Shown here piece by piece: positions 35,685-48,118 of a DNA stretch of 64,000 nt. This DNA is from Rhodamnia argentea (Eukaryota > Streptophyta > Magnoliopsida > Myrtales > Myrtaceae): positions 5,766,001-5,830,000 of the forward strand of contig NC_063154.1 of assembly GCF_020921035.1 (NCBI RefSeq), written 5' to 3'. The number at the start of each line of letters is the position of its first letter. Within the stretch, counting starts at the first letter, position 1. Made by a program: the position numbers and the translations under genes. The notes beneath the pieces are model-generated. The model was not told the DNA's origin, searched no databases, and saw nothing but the letters and a program-made list of their open reading frames with translations.

Positions 35685-35988
35685 ACATGACTTCTAAAAA
35701 TGAAGGAGGAAGAAGACTTTTGAAAAAATTAACTAATGAGTGGAAAGGCTCCGACCAGAAATATTTACAACATCCGTTTGGAAACGGAGTCTAATTAATA
35801 AAGGGGAAGAAGCAAAACTTGTACTTTAACTTGTTTACATGACTTCTAAAAATGAAGGAGGAAGAAGACTTTTGAAAAAATTAACTAATGAGAGGAAAGG
35901 CTCCGACCAGAAATATTTACAACATCCGTTTGGAAACGGAGTCTAATTAATAAAGGGGAAGAAGCAAAACTTGTACTTTAACTTGTTT
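35685..35988. repeat. Tandem duplication of a 152-bp unit
   Basis: The unit starting acatgacttctaaaaatgaa at 35685 recurs at 35837, almost identical, up to cttgtactttaacttgttt. Segment I has one copy at the matching place (about 19376-19528), so the duplication is specific to segment II. Confidence 0.85.
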
Positions 35989-36967
35989 CTTATTTATAGA
36001 AGTAAACATAAATGGTAAACCTCTATGTGGATATAATTATGGATGAATTAGAGGATTCCATCAATTACAAGAAACCTCAATCGTACGTTCGGGTGACCTT
36101 GAAATGACCCGTCATCTAGGGCTTAAACTAAAAATGAAGCGAAGAAAAATTAAAAGGGTAGTAAATGGAATTATGACTTAGAATCATTATTAGCCTAGAC
36201 CAATCCAACGAAACTAAACCGTTTTATTGTTAGCATATGGTTAAGAGTAAATTATTTCGCCTCCTCTTGTTGTGGAGTTCGAATATGGACATGCTTATTG
36301 TTAAGATATTTTTTATGGAATGATTTGATTGGTCGATATTTCAACTGCGAGTACACATGTCGGTCTCCTTTCACGCTACTCGTCGAAAGCTGTTTTTTTC
36401 TCTTTCTTTTTATAAAGTTGATGGAACAACAAAAACACATGTGCGAAGGACTCTTAACAGAACCAGACTTAGGGCAATCAAATCGGACGACAAATCAATC
36501 TCCTAGTTTGAAACTCCCAATTTCCTCAACCTTGTGTCGTTTGTTGTTGTACTTTTTGGAAATACGGTAACAAGCAACACAAGGAAGTAGCCATCTGTTG
36601 CTATATCCCCAGGAAAGAAGGTGTAGCTGATCGTTTTAATACACATCTGCTAAGAATTCTTGGAATCTAGGAGGAAATTCCCACATCACGCCATCGAATG
36701 ATTCCGAACATATCATAAAATTAATTCGATCTGTTCCCACTTTCACAAGATCCCTGGATTCATTTGATCCTTCGGTTTGGTCGTCCAAAGCACACGTAAA
36801 CCCATGTCTTTGTGCGCTCTACTAAGTTGCACATAGTCTGCTTCACCACCAAAGCTCTGTATATCAATCTTTCAATTGTCTGTTCCTCCAAAAGATCTTT
36901 AGTTTATCTGGGATCGCTTGTTGGATGGATTTCGATCCATGAGTTTAATCATCAACAAGAGGTTTTA

Positions 36968-39362
36968 ATGGGGGATTGTTTCAGCAAAACCTCGAGCCGA
37001 GACCCGAATCAGCCTATAAACATCACTCAGCCTCCCGCTGGTTCGCCTTCATTCTTTTTTGAGTTAGATCTTATAAAGAAACTTCTCATTCCAAAGTCGA
37101 GATTAAATAGCTGAACTTCATCTCATATCGATTAGTTTTGGTACTGTATTACATTCAAATCAGAGTGCACACCGCGATCTTCATGTCCGGATGAAAAGCC
37201 TAGATCGAAACAAAAGGGAACTTCATCAGTTTCATCAAACTCTCGAAAGGGTATCTACTGGATCTCTTCTTTATCTACTCATGAATATTGCAGTAGCAAT
37301 TTTATCATCTTGGTGTAGGAAGGAGCAGCGAGAATGAACGACATGGGTTGCCACTTCAAGATCACAGCAAGCCATCCATTTCTTCTCATCGGCCGCTCAA
37401 AGGCAAGTTTATATCTTCCTATTGATGAGTGTTTCTTACTTGCTAATTGTTTGCATTCCTCATTAATCTTTGTTTGACTCATGCATTCAAGAGCTTGTAA
37501 AAAAGAGTACTAAACACCTTTCTCAGGAGTGAAATGCAGACATGCCATTGGAGACTGTCTGGCTTTGGCAATTCCAGTTTTATCTTACCTTGAACTTGAT
37601 TTGCATTTCATATTTTGAAAACAGAAATAGATGGGAATTTGTATGCCTATTCACGAGGCTGGCAACAAGATGATGATTGGCCAATGAACAAGAAGGACGA
37701 GGTGTTCCATCCATATAGGCTTCACTGCTTTTGCTATGATGTGTTGAAGGATGCCACCAACAGGTTCAGTGGCAACAACTTCATCGGCGAAGGTGGTTTC
37801 GGCGATGTTTACAGGGGTTGGATTAGCTATCGCACCATGAACGCGGCTAGACCAAAAAGCGGCCTGGCAATCGCTGTCAAGAGGCTCCGGGACAAGGGAC
37901 CACAAGGTCAAGATGAATGGCTGGTTAGATTGATTCCCTCCATCTATCACTCTCTCTCTCTCTCTTTAGAATTTTGTACGACAATGATGCATATTTTAAA
38001 AGTTTAAACTGTTACATGAAAATATCATTCCGCAATATTTACATGGTTTGACACGCACACTCTCTTCTTCCAATGAGCTCAATGTTGTGCTTGCAGAATG
38101 AATTGAGATTCTTGAGCAAATTGAATCATCCGAATATTGTGAAGCTCATAGGGTATTGCAGCAACAACGAGCACCGAATTGTGGTTTACGAGTTTATGGC
38201 TAAGGGGTGCTTAGAAGATCAGTTATTAAGAGGTAAGGACCAAGCAATGTGGACTCTATGAATGAGTGGAAGATGAACAAAATTTCATAAAACACTACGC
38301 ATTTGCAGTTCTGCGCATGATTTCAAACCTAAAGAACCCAATTTGACTACGTGCTTTGCCGGAATAACAGAAAAACGCAGGAAGGTAAGTTGGAGAAGAA
38401 GAGTCAAAATCGCGATCGGAGCTGCTAGAGGTTTGGATCACCTTCATTCACAATCCAAGCCGGTCATTCATCGCGATGTCAAAACCTCCAACATTTTGCT
38501 TACTTCTGTATGTTTCGCTTTTCTCTATTTTTATGGAACAATTTCGGCTCATAAGAAAACAAGATGACACAGGTTACCAGTCTACAACATCGCTAAATGA
38601 ATAAACCTGGTATTATGATTCGACCGGCTCACATAGTCATAGTCAGTCATCCTCTATGATATTGCAGCACTTCGACGCTAAGATATCGGACTTTGGCCTC
38701 GCCAAATTCGGCCCTCAAGGCGATCAGTCTCATGTCTCATCCAGACTTCTTGGCACGACAGGATACTTCGCCCCGGAATATATTGCCACAGGTATTTCAG
38801 TGACAAATCTTACTATTCTTCTAATGATGTAGGGTTTTTATATACTTGGGTAAGCACATCAACGATATTTCTTATCAGTTTTAAGTTCATTTTGATGGGT
38901 CAAGCTAATCATGCTTCGAGAAGATCGTTCGATCCGTTTGTTGACTCCACGAAAGCCCACGAGTCTCACATTCTTTTTCCATTGTAATTGGCAGGTCATC
39001 TAACCCTAAAAACAGATGTTTACAGCTTCGGAGTTGTTCTCCTGGAGATCTTCACGGGCTCTAGGGCGATAAGGAAACATACCAATGGGGCTGCCGTAAC
39101 CCTCGTGCAATGGGCGGAGCCCTACTTGAAGGACAAAGTGAAGTTGCATCATGTCATGGACAGAAAGCTAAAGAGGAACTTCCCAATGCAAGAAGCCCAG
39201 AAGTTTGCAGAAATCATCGTCAAGTGTCTTCATTTGGACCCAACGAGTCGACCGACAATGGCCGAGGTCGTAGCTCGACTAGAGGAAATCCAGAGCGCGA
39301 GCAACCATAACCAGCCAAACTCCGGCATCTCTAGGCACCCTAGAAGGGGACTCCAATCGTAA
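36968..39362 (+). CDS. RLCK-VII (PBS1-like) receptor-like cytoplasmic Ser/Thr kinase, intact copy
   Basis: Seven exons close in frame: 36968-37040, 37164-37250, 37625-37923, 38097-38232, 38371-38507, 38668-38791 and 38995-39362, giving 407 residues. The start [10 protein letters not shown] has Gly2/Cys4 for N-myristoylation and palmitoylation, implying plasma-membrane anchoring. Kinase landmarks are GEGGFGDV (108-115), AVK with Lys139, the alpha-C Glu in NELRFLSKL (155), HRDVKTSN (Asp234) and DFG (252-254). They continue with [10 protein letters not shown] in the activation segment and [20 protein letters not shown]. Family members transduce pattern-receptor and growth signals. Two choices are uncertain: the weak exon 1 donor at 37041, and the exon 5 acceptor at 38370, chosen because it alone restores frame; an acceptor at 38314 would leave a frameshift. 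Its twin at 20.7-23.1 kb is dead. Confidence 0.85.
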
Positions 39363-39650
39363 GGACTTGTTCAGGAAGCAAAAAACAAAAAAAAATCAGG
39401 ATGGAAGTAAATAGGCTACCTGATGAAAATCGAGGTGACCCTTTTGTATCAATTGTTTGAATGTAGCTCATTTGCTAAAACGTTGGTGTAAATTTTGTTG
39501 AGTTTTTGCGGCTCGATTTCTTCCCCGAATCTGTCGTATCGGAGTTTGGATCCAAGCCCAAGATTGTGAAACAAACCCAGAGGGAAATTGTCTGGAGAAT
39601 GTCTCGAATTAAGGGTTGGTCCGGCGACCCCGGCCACACTAATTGCCGGA

Positions 39651-40325
39651 CGTTGGCCTGGAAAGCATGAAAGCTTCTCGGGCATTATCAGGGTGGCCAC
39701 CAAAGTCTACTGCAAAGGAAAACGGCAAATAACGAGTAACATGCACGTAGAAGAAGTCCGCCAATTGTAACTTTCCTTTTATTTTATTTAATTTTTTTTT
39801 GGGGGGGGTTGGGGGTGGGGGGTGGTGTTTGGTGACCCGACCCGTAACTCCTATGAAGAAGAGGGTAAAGGTAAAATTTGCCATTATTTACGTGATTTCT
39901 GGTTGCTGATTCTAGTAAGGGTAAGGGTACAATTCTACACAATTGTTTCAACCAGCGAGATTATAGTACTATTTTGAGCCTAATAAATTGTGAAATGAAT
40001 CTCAGCCGTTGAATGATGTGATCTTACACAATGTCCACGTTGTTCAGCCGTTAGATCGGTTAGGATTACGTTCGGTCGGAGCATCAGATAGTTCCTTCCG
40101 AAAATTTGTCCGACCCGCTTGTGAATTTCATCTTCGGAAGAAAAAGAAAATCAGGGAGCTCATAATTTGATAAATCTTGTCGGGTTTTACCGGGCTGAAC
40201 CCGCCCAACTGAGAACAGAACAGGCCTTCTCGATCGATCGGGTTCACCACCGCCACTTCTGCTTCTTCTTCTTCTTCTTCTTCTTCGATTTTCTCTCGGA
40301 TTACTTCAAGTTCTTCCCAACAATT
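39651..40325. other. Intergenic region after segment II
   Basis: It contains a T-rich then G-rich low-complexity stretch (about 39775-39830) and, before 40326, a (CTT)n leader-like tract (40260-40288) typical of plant 5' UTRs. No coding sequence is seen. Confidence 0.35.
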
Positions 40326-40737
40326 ATGCCTCAGCCGTCGGAAGATAGAAGGGGGAAAGAATGCGTGTTAACGCAGTCGTTGCGAGGCAGCTTTGATCCA
40401 ATGTAAGTTCATATTGCCCTGCTTTTGCTTTTGAAGGACATATCATTGTTTCTTCATGGTTCATGACTAAATCCGGCACGACCAAACGTGCATTCGTTAC
40501 AATGCTTTGCTGCGTCAGGGCATGTGCATTTGGTCCTGATCTCTGCTTTCATCGTTGTTGGTTCTTAGAATTGGTCTAGTTGATTCTCGAGCATAGATAT
40601 AGTGCATGATAATACATGAAAGAAGAAGCATTTTACACACCGAAAACAAAACCCCATTTCCACTGGGCATCAGTGAAGTTGAATTACATCTGGAACTGGG
40701 AGCAAGAGAATATTTCTATACTTCTATGAACACCCAT

Positions 40738-40787
<50 letters not shown>

Positions 40788-40919
40788 CGTAATAGAATAA
40801 TCATCAGGCAAGCTGTAGGCCAGGAGGAGGAGCCGACGAATAGCTACACTCTGCCGGCGAGAAGCCGCAGTTCCTGTACAAACGACAAACCAAAATTTCC
40901 AGTGGAGACAAAAGAATGA
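40326..40919 (+). CDS. Possible small two-exon gene of unknown function
   Basis: An ATG after a cttcttctt-rich leader opens MPQPSEDRRGKECVLTQSLR and reaches a strong donor (CCAAT|GTAAGT near 40401). After a CT microsatellite, the acceptor tcatcag at 40801-40807 continues the frame as QAVGQEEEPTNSYTLPARS and ends in TGA at 40917-40919, for about 62 residues. I do not recognise a family. Instead of stopping, it might splice on to a + strand open stretch at about 41829-42022 (DFTGGVCNRQLSPLQRETD...), which lies opposite an intron of the FLP gene. Good splice sites and the leader favour a real transcript; coding status is weakly supported. Confidence 0.35.
40738..40784. repeat. (CT)n microsatellite
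   Basis: An uninterrupted run of about 23 CT units lies in the putative intron of the small gene. Confidence 0.95.
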
Positions 40920-41224
40920 AACCCGGAATAAGCGGATTGAATTTCAGTTCGAGTAATGGGCTAGTGACTCATATAGGACACGGAAGGAGATGGAATCTTG
41001 ACTTGAGGATGAGCTAGTGTTTCTTAACACTCTTAAATCGGGATTTACCGAGTGGCAAATTCAGATTCGACACTGGTGGTTTAGAACAATAAAATGGAAG
41101 GGAAAAGAATGCGGAACATGTGTCCGGGCCGGAGAAAAGAAGGGCTAGATACATGCTAGATCTTTTAGAATAAAGACTGGAATTTGTTGACCATGAGATG
41201 GAATGTGGAGTTCAGGTTGGTGGT

Positions 41225-44200
41225 TTAGGGGTTCTGGAGGAGGGCTCTTTTGCATGCTGGGGGATGGGAAGGATTGATGCTGGGGATTGGACGTGGGGAC
41301 TCCATTCCCAGTGTTTTCATTATGAAGTTCTTTTCCTGCACAAAAAAAGAAGAAGGAAATTGCAGTCAGATGTGCATATCATTTCATCACTGTTACTTAC
41401 TAAGAGTCATTGCAAATGTTTAATTAAGATGAAAGAAACTCCTACTTCTCTTTATAGGAGCAAAAATTTATCCTTTGCCTCTGACACTTCTAGATAGATG
41501 CACTCAGTCTAAGAAGATTGCAGAAGTCTCATTGAAGTCCATAATACATGCTCCACTCTTAGAGGGTTCAATAATTAAAATGGAAAATCTTGCCATCACC
41601 TGAAGTTGGTCAGTGGGACCTTTTCATATTAGCATGTGTGAGTTATTTGTTGAAAAAAAGCTATGTTTCGAACCAATAAAGGATTTTGCTCATGTTAATA
41701 TCGCCAGAGATGCTGGCAGATGATGCCATTAGTGCATTAACATTGCTAATTGATTGGACAATTTTTTTTTGCCATTTTCCGGTTTGGCGCTAATGATGTG
41801 GCCTTAGAGCCATCTTACAAGGACTTTACTGGGGGTGTCTGCAACAGACAGCTAAGTCCTCTGCAGAGAGAGACTGATAATTCTCAAGATATTCCTCCTA
41901 AGAGCCGAAGTTTAACCATGGAAGGCTTGATGATGAGTGAGATAGTCTGGCCAGTAGATACGACTTCAAGAGATTCTAGGTTGGAAAACCGGAAATCTTC
42001 ACTTACTCTTTCTGGATCCTGATTTACTCATCAGTATGAAATGTATATGGATGTATGATGCTCATTGTTCTTTTGAAAAGGAAAAAAAAGACGGGACTGC
42101 CATTTGCTAAGCTCATGCCTTTAAGATAAGTAGATTGATCAGATAACTTACACTCTCTGAAAACTTTGGGCTGGGAATTCCTGCTGCTAGTGATCCAAAC
42201 AGTGGGGTTACTTGAAGAGGCGAGCCAAACTCTGTATGTGACAGGGCAGGACCAACTCCATTTTCATTTATTTGTTCATCAATGGATTGGGGATTTTCTG
42301 CTGCCACCGGAACTAATTTTTGTCAGTTCGATCTACTTTTGCTGATCTACTTATATAAAATAATGAAAGTATTCTGTATGCCTTTTCTTGTGAGTAGAAG
42401 TTCATAACCTTTGTTGGTTGTATGATGAAATGGTATGGTGACATTCTGGTCGTTGACAAATTGTTCAGTATGGATTGGTGGAGCTGCAGTTTCAGTTTCA
42501 ACATATTTGTCTAGGATGCCTCCTCTTTGTTGAGTGGGTTCTGTTCCATCTGTAGTTCCATGGAGCAATATTGTGGAACCTGTGCTATACTCGGAGCTGG
42601 CTGGAGACGCTTCACATAGATCAGGTTCCCTGAATTGCAAATGATCTATTAGTACTTGCACATAAGGTGAAGCTTATCTAATGTCTCGTCTTGTCTCGTA
42701 GCGAATCTATTACCTTGACGATTGACTTCCCTCAATGCTACTTCCCAACTCCTTGAGTAAGTCTTTGAAATTCTCCTGCTGGAAGTCGATATTGGAGATC
42801 ATATGTTCATGGAATTCACCTCCTTTGGCTTGATTCAGAAAATCCTCAAGAACCTGAGTTCATATTTCTCAAGTGTTAGAGCGAATATATAGATGCCACT
42901 GCTGATCGCAGCATCTTAATTATTGCCTCAATCATGTGATATGGCCATGCATATGCTTGAATCTGTGTAATCTTTAATATTTGGGAGTTTTCCATAACTG
43001 AAGACAAATTGGTATATGCCACATGAGCCGGGTTTTGGGCGATTTATGGGAGGTCTGGCCAGTACCCTTTTGACCAACCAATCATGAATCACAATTAAAA
43101 ACTCAAAAGCCTTACCGAGATCGTATAAATGAGTAGGACGGTTCTGTAGCATTCATGTTGTTGTTTAAGTTGTGCTAAATGGAGGAATCTATGAGCGAGC
43201 ATCGAACATGTACCTTCCAAGCATTTTCTAGACTCTGGCATGTGCTTTCGGTGTTCACTTTTAGTGCAAGTGAACCGAGCAATTCTGCTTGCTGCATCAA
43301 GGCAGTGACTTTGGGATCATCTTTACTGAGAAATGTTCTTTCAGTTTTGCTATCCTTGGCTGCTGATTTGTCAAAAACAAAAGTACACTGCATGTGAGCA
43401 GCTAAAGATTTCTGTTATTCTGAGTTAAGAATACTAAAGCTGCACTAATCTCATCGACAGGACTGCTCTTTTGTCAATTAATTATGCTATATAAGACGAT
43501 GCATCCTGACAACGCACCATAATAGCTATATCTAACTGACAAAATACTATTTTTTCAGGCAGACTTACCGTAGTTGTTGTGGATGTTCGAAACCACTACA
43601 GAGAAGGGAGTTCTTGGCTGCTGATCCAATGCCACTCTGGATTTCCCGTACGATATCATACCAAAGTTGCAAGCTTCTGTAAGATCAGGAACTTGAGTCC
43701 TCCTGCTGTACAAAAGAAGTAGTCTTACAATGAAGCACAGTTATTTTGTGGATGTTTCTTTGGAGAGACTGAGTCTTGCAATTACCTCATCCTTTTCAAA
43801 TGTACTGCTCTTTCCGACGTTTCCTCCGAGATTGATGTGTTGTATGAGACGACCCTTTTGTTATTGGTGTTGATAAATGGAAAGTTGTTTTCTTTCGTCA
43901 AGCTTTCGTATTTTGCTCTCTTCTTGCATAAGGTGGTGAACCGATTCTTCACGGCATTGTCCGTCCTGCATGCGGTGATGAGTCATATGGTGCACCAGTA
44001 GTATTCCAATGGGGAAGATGCAAAGCAAGAGTTAAAATATACCTGCCTGAAACCACCTTTGATATTTCTGTCCATCTATTACCAAATATCTTCTGAGCCT
44101 GCCACCACCAAATTTGTTGTTACTTAAAACCATCAGTAATTTTTGGATTTAAGATAATTCAGAAGCTCTCTCTTTCTCTCTCTCTCTCTTGCTGCACATA

Positions 44201-44758
44201 AGAATACAGGGCAGCAACTACCTCGCATAAGAGCATGTCTTCCTCCGGCGACCATCCGCCCTTTTTGAAATCAGAGTTCAAGTATGTATACCATCTGCCA
44301 CACATGTTTTACTTTTCATCAACATCAAACCATACACAACACTGAGAATTGCCGGAAGAAACAGAGTACCACTTGAGATGGATAATTCGATTAGTAACAG
44401 GAAAAAAGAACCTTCTCCTGCATTGCCTCGCCGTCTTATCCTTGAACTTAGACGCAATAGTCACCCAGCTGCAAATAGAACACATCATAAGAACTCAAAT
44501 GCGACTTACTACTTTTGCCGGAGAGAGAGAGAGAGAGCTCATACTTGTCCGTTCCATGAATTGTGATCTGTTCACGTAGTGTATCATCCTCCTACAAATC
44601 AATTCCATTTGATCAAATTCTAAAAAGGAGAAACATCAAAAGAAAAGTTCTGGAGGGGCAAGAAATGGAACCTGTTGAGACCATGTGACAATGTGCCTCT
44701 CCTTCTTAACATCTCCATTGTTGCCACCACCGTCACACTCCCTCTTCATTTCCTGCAT
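41225..44758 (-). CDS. FLP: R2R3-MYB transcription factor FOUR LIPS / MYB124-MYB88 type
   Basis: Twelve minus-strand exons join with every phase consistent: 44672-44758, 44545-44591, 44412-44468, 44222-44294, 44043-44098, 43786-43965, 43569-43705, 43214-43362, 42714-42853, 42409-42629, 42152-42312 and 41225-41335. They give 472 residues. The two MYB repeats (about residues 22-125) read RHIVTWSQQEDDTLREQ, NWVTIASKFKDKTARQCRRR, WYTYLNSDFKKGGWSPEED and GRTDNAVKNRFTTLCKKRAK, the atypical FLP-type MYB domain. Conserved tail blocks are DDPKVTALMQQAELLGSLA, EASPASSEYSTGST, VTPLFGSLAAGIPSPKFSES and KNFIMKTLGMESP ... PPACKRALL. In Arabidopsis FLP and MYB88 limit divisions of the stomatal guard mother cell and act in root gravity response; the same role is inferred. 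The last intron is 816 bp. Confidence 0.95.
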
Positions 44759-44913
44759 ATCTTGATCCTCCACTTCTATCTCCTTCCTCTCATGCTCCTT
44801 TCGATTATAGGAAAAAGCCCACCCAATTCAACTCGTAGTGCAGAAGCCGAGACCTCACCAATCAGTCTTATATTTAGAAGCTGCACCCACAAAAGGGAAC
44901 CAGCTCGTCTTCC

Positions 44914-44957
<44 letters not shown>

Positions 44958-45129
44958 ACGGTTACTTCTCACTGTTTGGTTCTAATGGGACTGTGTAAAA
45001 CAAAACCGAAAAGCTTCACTATACCCTTTCTTCGTCCCGATTCGGTCTCCTCGGATTCTCATCTTTCTGAGTTCGTTTCAATCAAAGACCCTCCTCTGCA
45101 TTCAACCAAAAAGTCATCATCATAAAATG
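44759..45129 (-). promoter_or_regulatory. Probable 5' UTR and proximal promoter of FLP, with a CT/AG microsatellite
   Basis: A run of about 18 CT units at 44918-44954 (AG on the gene strand) lies 160-200 bp before the start codon, the usual place for purine/pyrimidine leader tracts in plants. An upstream ATG near 44802 is followed after five codons by a stop. Confidence 0.45.
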
Positions 45130-46747
45130 AGGATCTTTAACAAAAGTGGAAGGACAAAGGCTTTGCCACAAAGTCTAACACCGGAAGACCTTACTTAGGC
45201 ACCGCGCATCGGATCATTAACATTCACCAGGATTTGTGAAAACTTTCGCATATAGCTTTACCTGGTGAGCTGCATTGGATGGATCTTGGGAGCGAAATTG
45301 AGCAACGATGATGATGATCTGTCTATGTGTGGAAATTTCTTAGATATCATGGTTTATTTTGACGTACTTGAATACATTCTCTTGCTTTCTTCCATTTTGC
45401 TCGGCAGAGAGAGGAAGACTATTAATACAAATCAAAGGATTCTTGCTCTAGCGCGCGGGCATGAGAGGGTGTTTGAAAAAAAACGAAAGCTCTGAAACCC
45501 ACGAGAGCATATTAATGAATGGTGGTATAGAATAAGGCCACACACGCACATTTTGTGTAAGTAGAATATTATATCTAGGAATCTGATAGCAGGTACTATC
45601 GGATACCACACGATATTCCAATCAATAAGTGCTTTATGCAAAACACACGATGATGGTATATGGATGTACGGTTGAGTTTGTATCATCTCTAACAATGCTG
45701 TCACGAAAACATTTTCCTTATATCTACTTGTAGAGAGAGAAAGAGGGAGATGTTGATAAATGGGTCAATTTCACTCACCAAAAAATTCATTTTAAAAAAA
45801 AAAAAATTCATCATCTATGCGATGTTTTTAATGGAGGCATGATGTTCTTCATGACCTAAAACCCTTCATCCACTCCTATTTCAAACTTTTGGACATTTGA
45901 AAAAAAATTCCAGTGCTGCTTCTGGGTGTCATCGTTCATGCCGGATGAGCAAGCTTCATTATTTGTCTACCCTCCTGGAAAAAAGTATTTCAGGTTCACG
46001 CGCCCCTCGCTGGCGCGTGAGAAGAACGTTGATCCGCCGTTGGAGGAGATGCTGAGTCCCTTTTGCCATCTTGCATTATTCTTTCTTTTCGAAGTTGAAT
46101 CTAATTGGAGAGTGAATGAGACATCTCACACCCAGGATTCCGCTTTGAGGGAAGTCTACGAGAAAAATGTATTTTAAAAACATTTTGAAAAGCAAATTTG
46201 ACTTAAATACCGTTTACTAAAAACTATATTTTGTAAAGAACTTTCGCAATTTTTTGTTAAAAAAAAACTCTAAAATTATTTGCGGGCGGAACTCAACCGC
46301 CGGCGAGCCAAATCAGCCGTTGGCGGGCAACCTCAAGCATGGCTATTCGACAGTTATATCCGGCCTCGTCGGCAGCTTGAACCCTCAATGTTGAGGTTGC
46401 TTGAGGTGGGGGCATTTTCGGAATTATGAAAATTGAGCGAGGGCAAAGTTGGAAGAAAAAGTTATATTCGCATTTCGAAAATGCAATATTTCAAAACACT
46501 CCTAGACCTGCCTTGGGATAAAGACCTTTTGGAGATTGCATTTCCCTAAACCTCTCCACAAAAAAAATCAAGATTCATTTGCTTTTGCCCAAGGGGTTTT
46601 GAGGACCCATTTCAGATACATTTGCGTGTTGAAATTCTTACTATGTCATTGGGTGATGTTAATCGTAAATCGATCATATCCGCCTTGTATCTTGACTAAT
46701 AAATTAGCACTACATAGTTACATTCCGGAGATAAGTGAGTTTATCCA

Positions 46748-46750
<3 letters not shown>
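45130..46750. other. Gene-poor stretch with a possible MITE
   Basis: There is no gene. The portion at about 46180-46510 runs from aaaaacattttgaaaagcaa through a GC-rich middle (ccgccggcgagccaaatcag) to gcaatatttcaaaacactcc, suggesting a MITE-like repeat with degenerate inverted ends. Confidence 0.3.

Positions 46751-46751
<1 letters not shown>

Positions 46752-46786
<35 letters not shown>
46752..46786. repeat. (AG)n microsatellite
   Basis: A run of about 17 GA units. No gene is adjacent. Confidence 0.95.
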
Positions 46787-46787
<1 letters not shown>

Positions 46788-47574
46788 TCTCTTGAGCAAC
46801 ACTAACTCTTGTAGATCCGGTTCGGACATGAGTCAAATATTATTCATTCGAAAGTTCCTATAATGGAATGAATGGATTGTAATATCATCTTCTTTCTTTG
46901 TTGTCTTTGCCAAATCGAAAGCTCTTGTTTGGTGCAATTTGTTGCTAGTGGTACGATTCTTTCCTTTTGTCTTCTCTCGTATTGGTTTCATCTTCACCCT
47001 CCCAAACAGTTGTCGACAAGTGCTTGGGAATATTCGTGTAGATAATTTCTCTCTTGGATTTCCACATATTAAAACTTGGACCAACTTTATGGTCCATGCC
47101 TTTTAACGATTGTATTCGGAAGAAAAGTCAATAATTCGTTAGTACATAATTTTAGCACTAGGTTTGTGCACACATTAAGTAAATCATCAGGTGATTTTCT
47201 ATTCCCGATACATTATCACATGCCTTTTGACACAAGACTTTCAGATAAGCCGAGGAGTAATCAAGAGAAAAAATAAGACTTTATGGATTTGCTTAAATTT
47301 GTGTAAGTTACTAATTAACAAAAGCGGAACCGCGTCTTTCTCAACCACGGTATTCTAGACCTGAGGAAGTCATTTATCTTATTCGGCATGATTTAACCAT
47401 GAAAATATTTATTAGGTGTATGAATTTTTTAACCTGGTTTTCACTATAATAGGTGTCCGAGAATGGTTCTCTCTGAGAACATAGCTAGTAATCCTTATCG
47501 GCACATCACACCGCCACCGTCATCACTGCCATGGTAGCAGCTTTGAGGCCACCACCATCCATCTCTTACCTAAG

Positions 47575-47631
<57 letters not shown>

Positions 47632-47917
47632 GTGTGTGTGTGTTTGCGAGCGCGAGACAGTGATATGAGGTTGTCGATGTTGTCGTTCGTGCCAACGACA
47701 GCCTCTAAACCACTAGTCAAGGTGGACGAAAGGACCACCAAGGTGTTGGGGCTTCACCTTCCATGAAACTAGAGATAGAGAGAATCGTTGGTGTCGGGGT
47801 AGACAGCAGCGAGCAATGTGGAAGTGACTAACGGAAACGACAGAGGTGAACATTGTACTAGAGGAGAGAGAAAGATGATGAGGTCAATTGGGGGCTAGTT
47901 TTTATTTTAGGCTTCAT
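46787..47917. other. Gene-poor stretch with a (TC)n microsatellite
   Basis: No gene is seen on either strand. The 47577-47627 microsatellite lies inside; the open frames across it are produced by the repeat. Confidence 0.35.
47577..47627. repeat. (TC)n microsatellite followed by (TG)n
   Basis: About 25 TC units run into a short tgtgtgtgtg stretch (47632-47642). It is the longest dinucleotide repeat in the window. Confidence 0.95.
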
Positions 47918-48118
47918 TTGTTTTGCAAAAATATTTTCAGGGAAAACATTATCCTCATTTTTCAGTGTTTGAATTGCTTAGGAAAACGTTGGAAAATGAG
48001 TTAACAAAAAATATTCCATAGTCAATAGAAAATTTATGCTCCAAACGCAGGAAAATGATTTCATCTGCAAAAAATCGAAAATCATTTTTTAGACAAACTC
48101 TAGTTTGGACACTTAAAC
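47918..48118. repeat. Left half of a palindromic MITE-like repeat
   Basis: The arm ttgttttgcaaaaatatttt ... tttttcagtgtttgaa has its rough inverted counterpart at 50340-50440 (gactttccaaaaaatatttt ... caaaacaaacggagc). The repeat seems split by the LTR-like insertion between them. Confidence 0.45.

Larger units (their letters stand above)
25488..39650. repeat. Segmental duplication, copy II (MIR395-3 and intact RLCK)
   Basis: This is collinear with 15092-23330. Subtracting the solo LTR (2945 bp), the Copia-like element (about 2.9 kb) and one 152-bp tandem unit leaves about 8.2 kb, the length of copy I. Both insertions therefore came after the duplication. Confidence 0.9.

Noticed and set aside
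41884-42021. Alternative last exon of FLP reading DPERVSEDFRFSNLESLEV on the minus strand
   Set aside because: It has an acceptor-like site, but the family's conserved ending (KNFIMKTLGMESP) is found at 41225-41335 and joins in phase.
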